NCBI GenBank assembly: GCA_023443025.1
Contig: JAEZWM010000036.1
Span: 1-11,047, forward strand
From: Bacillota bacterium
Lineage (GTDB): Bacteria > Bacillota > Clostridia > Tissierellales > Peptoniphilaceae
DNA length: 11,047 nt
Direction: 5' to 3'
In this document: one piece after another, positions 1 through 6,373 of the stretch
Layout of the letters: the number at the start of each line of letters is the position of its first letter
Position numbering within the stretch: the first letter of the stretch is position 1
Notes under the pieces: generated by a model
What the model was told of the DNA's origin: nothing
Databases searched by the model: none
The model's input: the letters and a program-made list of their open reading frames with translations, nothing else
Translations under genes and position numbers: made by a program

Positions 1-1
1 A

Positions 2-271
2 AAGAGTGCAGGTTTTACAGACCAGGAAAGAGGAAAGATGACTGAACTTCTTGATGCAGGTTTTACGGACTCGTTTAGATACTTCTATCCTGACAAAACC
101 GACGCTTATTCATGGTGGTCATACTTCTCTAAGTCTCGTGAGAGAAATGTAGGCTGGAGGATTGATTATTTTGTCGTTTCAAATAGATTCGCAGAACATA
201 TGGAAGATGCCTTTATCTACCCTCATATCATGGGCAGCGACCACTGTCCTGTGGGAATCATACTAAAATAA
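2..271 (+). CDS. xth: Exodeoxyribonuclease III, C-terminal part (truncated by window edge)
   Basis: This is the 3' end of an exonuclease III / AP endonuclease gene, a DNA repair enzyme that cuts abasic sites and degrades one strand of duplex DNA from the 3' end. The reading frame is open from the left edge and ends in TAA, giving the last 89 residues. The fragment shows the family's usual C-terminal landmarks: an AGFTDxER-x-KMTELLDAGFTDSFR region, the WWSYFSKSRERNVGWRIDYF stretch (the WRIDY element), and the terminal GSDHCPVG motif carrying the catalytic Asp-His pair. The internal ATG at 38 is not the true start, because the homologous sequence continues upstream of it. The gene converges with the minus-strand operon and is functionally unrelated to it. 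Other names in Firmicutes are exoA and xthA. Confidence 0.93.
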   Translation, partial: KSAGFTDQERGKMTELLDAGFTDSFRYFYPDKTDAYSWWSYFSKSRERNVGWRIDYFVVSNRFAEHMEDAFIYPHIMGSDHCPVGIILK

Positions 272-275
272 GACT

Positions 276-305
276 AAAACTCCGGCTGATAGTCGGAGTT
301 TTTTA
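276..305. terminator. Bidirectional intrinsic terminator between xth and the mocA end of the operon
   Basis: The stem is ACTCCGGCT / AGTCGGAGT (279-287 with 291-299), closed by a 3-nt GAT loop and containing one G-U pair. Flanking A's (276-278) pair with T's on the right. A run of six T's follows on the + strand for xth. On the minus strand the same stem is followed by TTTT, so it can also end the mocA operon, whose stop codon lies about 30 bp away. Confidence 0.88.
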
Positions 306-330
306 TGTTATAAATACTACTTTTGTCTTT

Positions 331-903
331 TTATTTCGAATACTTCTCGTAGTCTTCAACTGTATCTATGTCTACGCCTTCAATCTCTGAGTCTATGTCT
401 ACAAACTCAACATCATCCTCATGATTTTTAATAACGAGTCCACCACGCTCTTCACCCTTTAAGTTTTGTAGTTCTGATTTATACTTTGACGAAAATATGC
501 ATGGTCCCGAACGAATTCCATTATAGATTGGTACCAATAATCCTTTATTCGTTTTAGTGAATTCGGACTTCAGCTTATCAATCGTAGAAGCAGTCAAAAA
601 TGGCTGGTCAGAGACAAGAAACATCATAGCATCAACATCTGACATATATTGCATCGCAAGTACTATAGAGCTGCTTTGACCTTCTTCAGCAAATTCATTA
701 TAGATGGTGTCGATTCCAAGTTTACTTCCATAGTCAAGGATATCAGGATCCTTGGAAACGAGAATATACTGTTCGAAATCTACTTTTACGACTTCATCCA
801 ACACATGTTTATACATCTGTTTTCCATTTATTAAGAGTTTTAGCTTGTCTCGTCCCATTCTCTTAGAAAAACCGGAAGCTTGAATAATTGCACAGAATCT
901 CAA
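331..903 (-). CDS. mocA: Molybdenum cofactor cytidylyltransferase (MocA-type NTP transferase)
   Basis: Predicted to transfer CMP from CTP onto molybdopterin cofactor, giving the cytosine-dinucleotide form (MCD) used by bacterial xanthine-dehydrogenase-family hydroxylases. It would act in the cytoplasm. The 190 residues carry the nucleotidyltransferase signature near the N terminus (QASGFSKRMGRDKLKL, residues 8-23), the SDQP metal/nucleotide motif at 98-101 (DQP is usual in MocA, GDxP in MobA), and a GxRSGPCIFS segment at 129-138. Length is normal for the family. The start is TTG at 903; no closer in-frame ATG precedes the signature, and a strong ribosome site lies six bases upstream. It is the last gene of the operon, 45 bp after yqeC, and ends just before the shared terminator. 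Its presence next to a hydroxylase suggests a dedicated maturation role. Confidence 0.85.
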   Translation of the reverse strand: MRFCAIIQASGFSKRMGRDKLKLLINGKQMYKHVLDEVVKVDFEQYILVSKDPDILDYGSKLGIDTIYNEFAEEGQSSSIVLAMQYMSDVDAMMFLVSDQPFLTASTIDKLKSEFTKTNKGLLVPIYNGIRSGPCIFSSKYKSELQNLKGEERGGLVIKNHEDDVEFVDIDSEIEGVDIDTVEDYEKYSK

Positions 904-909
904 AATATC

Positions 910-917
910 CCTCCTTT
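910..917 (-). promoter_or_regulatory. Ribosome binding site that supports the TTG start of mocA
   Basis: Minus-strand AAAGGAGG is followed by six bases (GATATT) and then TTG at 903-901. This near-perfect Shine-Dalgarno match is what supports the non-ATG start. Confidence 0.8.
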
Positions 918-948
918 ATAGTATTTATATCTTAATTATTAACGATTA

Positions 949-1665
949 TTACAGCTTAAATATAGAATTTTCAATCACTGTTGAACCATAGACGTACTTA
1001 ATATTCCTGTTGTAATTCGAAAGTTCTTTGGATATCTTCTTTGCTTTGATTATATCCTGATCATTATTGCAGTGATTAAAGTAGATATATTTACTACCCA
1101 GTGCCCCTTTAAAGATTCCGAGCTCTTCGAAGATCATCCTTTTTAAAACCTGCATATCAAACACTCCTTCATAACCAAAATGTTCTTTAAACAGTTCAAA
1201 GTTAAAAATATCTTCTTCAGTTAGCTCTTTAAGTAAGCCGGTTATAGGTATAACGCCTATCGTCTTGGTAGTTTCTTTTCTAATTACAGGCTCAAAATCC
1301 CTCCACGCTTTGTATGGTTTCATTCTGGAACCATCCGCTTCTATAAGTACATAATCAACAAGATTATATAGTCTCTTAAAATCTTCATCTCTTATCTCAG
1401 TTATCTTGGGCCCTTTTTCAGGACCTCCTGAAACAATCAATCTATATCTGTTAAGATCGATGGTATCCAGCTTATCATGCGCATAGTATTTTTTAAAACC
1501 CGTTTCAATATAAGGTATTCCTATCTTGGTCGTCGTTGTAACCAGCACACTATGTTCAGGAACCAGCTCTTCAGCTAAATGAAACATAGCGGTAGTCTTC
1601 CCCCCACCACCTACAAACGAAACTACGTCTTTTTTCTTTATGTCGAAAGCTTCTGTTAAGTTCAT
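949..1665 (-). CDS. yqeC: YqeC-family selenium-dependent molybdenum hydroxylase accessory protein
   Basis: YqeC proteins are P-loop accessory factors found with selenium-dependent molybdenum hydroxylases. Their exact chemistry is not settled, but genetics and co-occurrence place them in making the labile-selenium molybdenum cofactor. The glycine-rich P-loop VGGGGKTT lies at residues 18-25 of the 238-residue form. A TTTTKIG element follows, then the family hallmark IEADGSRMKPYKA in the middle of the protein and an EPVIR element just after. The longest open frame begins at a TTG at 1677, but that TTG is part of the Shine-Dalgarno (GGAG, six bases before ATG 1665), so ATG 1665 is chosen. It begins 12 bp after the lyase B stop codon and is followed by mocA, a standard pairing. 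The partner xdhC/yqeB is not seen in this window. Confidence 0.87.
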   Translation of the reverse strand: MNLTEAFDIKKKDVVSFVGGGGKTTAMFHLAEELVPEHSVLVTTTTKIGIPYIETGFKKYYAHDKLDTIDLNRYRLIVSGGPEKGPKITEIRDEDFKRLYNLVDYVLIEADGSRMKPYKAWRDFEPVIRKETTKTIGVIPITGLLKELTEEDIFNFELFKEHFGYEGVFDMQVLKRMIFEELGIFKGALGSKYIYFNHCNNDQDIIKAKKISKELSNYNRNIKYVYGSTVIENSIFKL

Positions 1666-1671
1666 GACGCA

Positions 1672-1675
1672 CTCC
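1672..1675 (-). promoter_or_regulatory. Ribosome binding site that sets the yqeC start at ATG 1665
   Basis: Minus-strand GGAG overlaps the alternative TTG (1677-1675) and stands six bases from ATG 1665. This argues against TTG as the start. Confidence 0.7.
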
Positions 1676-1677
1676 AA

Positions 1678-3243
1678 TTAATAAATTTTGCCAATTTTTT
1701 CTTCAGCTATTCTTAAAATTTCACCGGAATGAATCATATCCTTTAATTTTTCAATATAAGGATACAGGTATTCATCCTCATTTAAAATTGGTATATACTT
1801 CCCGATCTCTTTATATATGGCATCTGTCACAATGCTCTTTTTTAGTTCATCGCCTAAAAACTGATAGGACTGATATGCTGATAGTAATTCAATAGCAAGG
1901 ATATACTCTAATTTCTCGGCAATCTCAATAGCCTTCTTAGAAGAATTATACCCATTTGCAACATAATCCTCTTGATTCCCGCAAGTAGGTGTATTATCTA
2001 TTGTTGAAGGCGTTGAGAGTATCCTCATGTCATTTAAAAGTCCTGCTTGAGTGTATTGTGGAATCATAAGTCCGGAGTTAAGACCAGGATTTTTTATTAA
2101 AAACCAAGGATTCCCTGATAAATTTCCATCAATAAGCCTATTATTTCTTCTCTCTGACATCTTTGCTACAGCTGTTGCTGCTATTGCTACAGAGTCCATT
2201 TCCATTCCTACGAATGATGAGTCCGGATTTCCACATGAAATTACATCACTATCATCTTCATTATGCCATATTACCGGATTATCCGTCGAGCTATTCATCT
2301 CTTTTTCTAGAGTTATTTTTGCATCATATAGCGTTTTTTTCGCAGCTCCATGTAACTGTGGAATGCATCTAATTGAAAGAGCATCTTGGAGTCTAAAATT
2401 GTAGTATTTTTTACAAATTTCAGAGTCCATAAGGATATTTCTTATATTTTCTGCGGTTTTTATTTGGCTTTCATGTCCTCTCACCAACATTACTCTTTCA
2501 TCAAAAGCTCTAAGAGTTGATTTAGATACCTCAATTGTCATTGCACTAATAACATCTGCAGTCTTCACTGCTTTTATTATATCAAAAAGTGCTAAGCATG
2601 CCATGCCAGTTACACTTGTAGTTCCCGATACAAGAGCAAGCCCTTCTTTATAAGAGAGTTTATATTTCTTATCAAGTCCTGTTTGAAAAATATCCACTTT
2701 TGTATTCACAAGATTATTTCCGATAAAAACCTTTCCTTCTCCTATTATTGCCATAGCTATATGCGCTTCAGGAGATAGGTATCCAACTGATCCTTCTTTA
2801 GGTGCAAAAGGGTATATGCCAAGATTTAGAAACACTCTGTATCTTTCAAGAGTATCAATTCTAACTCCGGAGTAACCACTTCCCATATTGAGTAACACCA
2901 TCAGCATTGTAGCCCTTACTTCTTCTTCGCTCATTGGTTTTCCAACTGAAGTTGAGTGAGAAATGATTATATTCTTCTGTAATTTCTCAGCGTCTTGCAG
3001 TGAAATTGTCCTTGTGCTATTTGCTCCAAACCCAGTTGTCACACCGTATATTACCCTATTTTCACTAACCCAATTTTCTATAAGATTTCTACTCTTATTT
3101 ACTCTATTTACATAGTCATCTGAAAATAATACACTATTTTTATCTCTTACTATGCTCATGAAAGTATCAAGATCTATATTTGTATTAATCACAATATTTT
3201 TAATATCCATTTTTCTCCCCACATTACTTACAGGGGATGACAT
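1678..3243 (-). CDS. HAL/PAL-superfamily lyase lacking the MIO triad (lyase B); candidate betaine (ergothioneine-type) lyase
   Basis: A 521-residue member of the histidine/phenylalanine ammonia-lyase superfamily. Seen in order: loop VIYGVTTGFGAN with the catalytic-base Tyr66; IISHS with His96; GSVGYLSPEAHIA at 151-163; EGLALVSGTT; QDALSIRC with Arg292; NSSTDNP; MSERRNNRL; NPGLNSGLMIPQ; and CGNQEDYV with Glu425. In canonical HAL the fourth element reads GSVGASGDLAPLAH, and its Ala-Ser-Gly cyclises to the MIO electrophile. Here exactly these three residues are absent and Asp is Tyr155. The MIO-assisting Asn of LLNGTQ is Ser206 and HAL Tyr280 is Leu289. His96 and Glu425, which hold imidazole in HAL, remain. 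The frame is intact and conserved throughout, so this looks like changed chemistry rather than decay. MIO-free members of the superfamily include ergothionase. The start is ATG 3243 after AAGGGGG; ATG 3210 (510 aa) also has a GGAG and fits homologous N-termini better. An automated pipeline may call it histidine ammonia-lyase, which is doubtful. Confidence 0.8.
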   Translation of the reverse strand: MSSPVSNVGRKMDIKNIVINTNIDLDTFMSIVRDKNSVLFSDDYVNRVNKSRNLIENWVSENRVIYGVTTGFGANSTRTISLQDAEKLQKNIIISHSTSVGKPMSEEEVRATMLMVLLNMGSGYSGVRIDTLERYRVFLNLGIYPFAPKEGSVGYLSPEAHIAMAIIGEGKVFIGNNLVNTKVDIFQTGLDKKYKLSYKEGLALVSGTTSVTGMACLALFDIIKAVKTADVISAMTIEVSKSTLRAFDERVMLVRGHESQIKTAENIRNILMDSEICKKYYNFRLQDALSIRCIPQLHGAAKKTLYDAKITLEKEMNSSTDNPVIWHNEDDSDVISCGNPDSSFVGMEMDSVAIAATAVAKMSERRNNRLIDGNLSGNPWFLIKNPGLNSGLMIPQYTQAGLLNDMRILSTPSTIDNTPTCGNQEDYVANGYNSSKKAIEIAEKLEYILAIELLSAYQSYQFLGDELKKSIVTDAIYKEIGKYIPILNEDEYLYPYIEKLKDMIHSGEILRIAEEKIGKIY

Positions 3244-3258
3244 AGTCACCCCCTTCTT

Positions 3259-4797
3259 TTACTCGTCTACTTCATCTATAAAAAATACCTTTACTGCTGA
3301 AGCCATTTGTAATATAAAGATAAATAGCACTACAAAACCTCCGGCTGCAGCAAGATCTTTTACCCCTTGAACTCCTTGTTCTCCACCTCCAAATGCAGCC
3401 ATAACTATAGCAACAACTCCAATAAGCGAACCCCAAACCACCTTCATATATCCAGGAGCTTCAGATCCTATTGGCACATCTTTCATGCACATTGAAGCAA
3501 TACTTGTGGACGTTGCATCAGCAGCAGTCACGAAGGAAACTAAAATTATAAACAGGTTTGCAGGTATTAAAATAACTGCGAGCGGTAACTGCTTTAAAAA
3601 TTCAAATAGAGCCATTGTAGCATTCGAATTTATGATTGTAGAAACCAGGTCTACACTTCCACTCATTTGCATAAATATAGCACTTCCTCCCCAAACTGTA
3701 AACCAAATGATTCCAAAAATAGAAGGTAGGATTAGGTTTATAAGAAGGAATTGTCTAACAGTTCTACCATAAGAAATTTGAGCTAAAAAGATTCCTGTCA
3801 CAGGTGCATACGCAATCCACACAGCCCAATCAAACAAAGTCCAAGACTGAACAAGTGGAGCTCCTCCAATATCGATTGGGTCAAGACCCCAAATCCAGAA
3901 ATTTTGCAACCATTCTGCCATACCTGATACTCCAATTCTTAGCATAAACAGGGTTGCTCCTGAAACAAATAGGAAGAATAACAGTCCGTAATAAAACCAA
4001 GCATTTATACTTCCAAGTCTTCCAAGCCCCTTGTCAAGTCCCACATACGATGAAAGACTGAATAATACTACAATTAATACACCAACAAATATGAATACAC
4101 TTAAACTGGTTTGTATTCCATATGCCGATCTAAGTCCTGTTGTAAGTAAAATAATACACTGCGTCAAGCCTGAAGATAGTCCTAAAACAATTCCCAGCAT
4201 AGATAGTACATCTATTACCGTAGCTACTTTAGAATTCTTAATTTTGTTCCCGAATAGAGGCGTCAATGTTGAAGTTACAGTTAATTTCTGCTTTCTATTA
4301 AAGTAAAGGTATGCTACTAATACCCCTACTAAGCCGTAGATAGAATAAGGAATAAAAGACCAGTTATAAAAAGATCTACCTATTGCAAATCTTGCAGCCT
4401 CCATACTAAATGGTTCAATTCCTAACTGCTCAAGTTCTCCGTAAATATTGCCAAAATAAATTAGTGGTTCATTCACTCCCCAGCTAACTATTCCAGTTGC
4501 TACACCACCTGTTAGAGTCATCGCAAACCATTTACCAAACGAATACTTGGGCTGTGCTTCCTTTCCTCCAAACTTAACCCTACCTACTTTGGAAAACATA
4601 ATTGCAAATGTAAGTACTAGACCAACCACAGTTACTATCTGATAAAGCCATCCAAAAGAACTGAGTGACCATTTAAAAAATTGATTTGAAACTTTAGATA
4701 ATGCTTCATTACTAACTAAGCCAACGATTGCGGCAATAAGTATAAGTGTAAATCCCGGTATAAAAACCGACCAGCGTATGTCTTTATTTTTATTCAT
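3259..4797 (-). CDS. BCCT-family transporter (betaine/carnitine/choline type)
   Basis: A 512-residue inner-membrane carrier with about twelve hydrophobic helices, the normal size for the BCCT family, which imports or exchanges quaternary ammonium compounds. Diagnostic segments are GGVATGIVSWGVNEPLIYF (98-115, the helix 3 GVxEP element), SFYNWSFIPYSIYG (142-155, helix 4) and SWTLFDWAVWIAYAP (318-332, helix 8), followed by GIFLAQISYGRTVRQF. By alignment to BetP, helix 4 keeps Trp146 and Tyr154 with Tyr151 replacing the second Trp. In helix 8 Trp327 matches the cation-binding Trp374, while Trp373 and Trp377 become Val326 and Tyr330. The cage is therefore present but altered. The start is ATG 4797 with AAAGGAG six bases upstream. 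It lies between the two lyase genes (45 bp after A, 15 bp before B), so its substrate is probably theirs. Whether it is a sodium symporter or a CaiT-like exchanger cannot be told. Confidence 0.92.
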   Translation of the reverse strand: MNKNKDIRWSVFIPGFTLILIAAIVGLVSNEALSKVSNQFFKWSLSSFGWLYQIVTVVGLVLTFAIMFSKVGRVKFGGKEAQPKYSFGKWFAMTLTGGVATGIVSWGVNEPLIYFGNIYGELEQLGIEPFSMEAARFAIGRSFYNWSFIPYSIYGLVGVLVAYLYFNRKQKLTVTSTLTPLFGNKIKNSKVATVIDVLSMLGIVLGLSSGLTQCIILLTTGLRSAYGIQTSLSVFIFVGVLIVVLFSLSSYVGLDKGLGRLGSINAWFYYGLLFFLFVSGATLFMLRIGVSGMAEWLQNFWIWGLDPIDIGGAPLVQSWTLFDWAVWIAYAPVTGIFLAQISYGRTVRQFLLINLILPSIFGIIWFTVWGGSAIFMQMSGSVDLVSTIINSNATMALFEFLKQLPLAVILIPANLFIILVSFVTAADATSTSIASMCMKDVPIGSEAPGYMKVVWGSLIGVVAIVMAAFGGGEQGVQGVKDLAAAGGFVVLFIFILQMASAVKVFFIDEVDE

Positions 4798-4842
4798 TAC
4801 TTTCTCCTTTAATTAAAATCTAGCAATTTAATTAATACTCTT

Positions 4843-6339
4843 TTAATCATTTAAAAGCTTTTTAGATTTTATAAATTCATATATTTTTTGTATATCGATG
4901 GACAAATTTCTATCCTCATCATAGAATGGCACTACTTCTCTAATCTTCTTATAGGCAATCCTAGTTCCTCTTCCCAGCTCTATGTCTGTCCTTAAATCTA
5001 TCGCTTGTGCAGCGTGCATAGCTTCAATTCCGATTATATACATGATATTGTCAATCATTTGAAATATCTTATAACATGCTAAAGGTAAATTGCTGGCATG
5101 ATCCTCAATTGTTCCTGCTAGTGAATAGAAATCCATTGAAGAAGGATTAGCAAGTCCTCTGTTTTGAGTATCAAGCATGGTATATGTTTTTTGAATTGTA
5201 CCATATGCAATGGTTGTCACTTCTTTTGGCGTTAAAAACTTAGTCAGCCCTGTAAACTGTGGATCTGCAAGTTTTATCATCCTATAACATGAAGATTTAG
5301 AAAGGTGACTAAGTGCAGTTGCTATCATCTCAACTCCTATAGCAAGTGTTGTTACCTCGAAATTCGCACTTACAAACGATGACTTTTCTTCAATTATAAT
5401 GCATGGGTTATCGTCGGTTGTGTTCATTACAATTGCAAGCTGACTTTTTACATAATCAAGTACATCAAGTACTGCACCATTAATCGAATGAGCGCATCTA
5501 AAACTTAGTGGATCCTGTAATGCTCTACCCGGATAATCCTTATGAAGGTAGCTACCTTCAAGCAGATTTCTATAAATAGCCGCTACTTCTTTTTGGCCTT
5601 TAAGACCCCTTACTTCATTGACATCCTCACGGAAAGATTCCATTACTCCATTTAATCCTTCAAGACTTAAGCAAAATATAATATTGGACATCTCGACGAT
5701 ATCTTCTATTTCCTTAATAACCATTGCTGCCATTGCTTCACCTTGAGCATTGCTAGATACTATACTCAGTCCATCCTTTGGACCAAGAACAGCAGGTTTC
5801 ATTCCGACCATCTCCATAGCATCCATCGAGTTCATAATTTCACCGTTGTACTCAACATCCTCTTCACCGATAAAAGCCAAACCTATATGTGGAAGTGTTG
5901 TAATATCCGCCTCTCCAATGGATGATCTCATCGGTACACGTGGATGAATTCCATAATTCAAATAATCCTTATAATGATTAAGTAAATCCACTGAAATACC
6001 TGTATGTCCAGTCAATGCTTTGTTAAGCCTAATAAGCATTATAGCTCTTACATGTTCCTTTGGATGGTACGGTCCGACCCCAAGACAGTGGCTATTAAGT
6101 AAGTTTCTGTTATAAGTCTCAAAAAAATCCTGATCGAATTCCTTATCCTTATTCCAACCAACTCCCCTGTTTAATCCATAAACCGGTTTCCCTTCTGCTG
6201 CCATGTCAAAGAGGATTTGTCTTGCTTTTTTTGCTCTTTCTACTGCTTCTGCAGAGATCTCTACTTTTCTGTTTTCATAGGCAACACTATATAGCTCATC
6301 TAAGCCAATAGGACTGCCATCCAGTACTAAAACTTCCAT
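4843..6339 (-). CDS. Divergent HAL/PAL-superfamily lyase lacking the MIO triad (lyase A)
   Basis: A 498-residue paralog of lyase B, only distantly similar to it. Family elements are visible: PVYGLNRGVG with the loop Tyr54; LLNSHCLGVG with His84; SSIGEADITTLPHIGLAFIGEE (139-160); DGLSIVSSNAQGEAM; GRALQDPLSFRC with Arg281; MNTTDDNP (305-312); and GTIEDHASN with Glu412. Aligning back from the conserved IGE(E/G), the canonical ASGD of the MIO loop is reduced to Glu-Ala-Asp (143-145), so no MIO can form. The MIO-associated Asn is Ser195 and HAL Tyr280 is Leu278, the same two changes as in lyase B. The downstream NQED is IED. The start is ATG 6339 with AAGGGGG five bases upstream, the same ribosome-site type as lyase B. 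It lies 34 bp after the molybdenum subunit and 45 bp before the transporter. It may be a betaine lyase with a different substrate, a partner subunit of lyase B, or a non-lyase; the sequence does not decide. Confidence 0.75.
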   Translation of the reverse strand: MEVLVLDGSPIGLDELYSVAYENRKVEISAEAVERAKKARQILFDMAAEGKPVYGLNRGVGWNKDKEFDQDFFETYNRNLLNSHCLGVGPYHPKEHVRAIMLIRLNKALTGHTGISVDLLNHYKDYLNYGIHPRVPMRSSIGEADITTLPHIGLAFIGEEDVEYNGEIMNSMDAMEMVGMKPAVLGPKDGLSIVSSNAQGEAMAAMVIKEIEDIVEMSNIIFCLSLEGLNGVMESFREDVNEVRGLKGQKEVAAIYRNLLEGSYLHKDYPGRALQDPLSFRCAHSINGAVLDVLDYVKSQLAIVMNTTDDNPCIIIEEKSSFVSANFEVTTLAIGVEMIATALSHLSKSSCYRMIKLADPQFTGLTKFLTPKEVTTIAYGTIQKTYTMLDTQNRGLANPSSMDFYSLAGTIEDHASNLPLACYKIFQMIDNIMYIIGIEAMHAAQAIDLRTDIELGRGTRIAYKKIREVVPFYDEDRNLSIDIQKIYEFIKSKKLLND

Positions 6340-6373
6340 TTTTACCCCCTTACAATTTTTAAAAATTTATCCT

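Noticed and set aside
1666..1677. TTG at 1677 as the yqeC start
   Set aside because: It would place the Shine-Dalgarno GGAG inside the coding region. ATG 1665 has correct spacing from it.
2051..2404. Plus-strand open frames inside lyase B
   Set aside because: They lie antisense to a well-conserved gene, have no ribosome site, and show no recognisable protein motif.
4843..6339. Annotation as a standard histidine ammonia-lyase (HutH)
   Set aside because: The superfamily match is clear, but the MIO loop, the supporting Asn and Tyr280 are all changed. No hutU, hutI or hutG accompanies it, so ordinary histidine deamination is unlikely.
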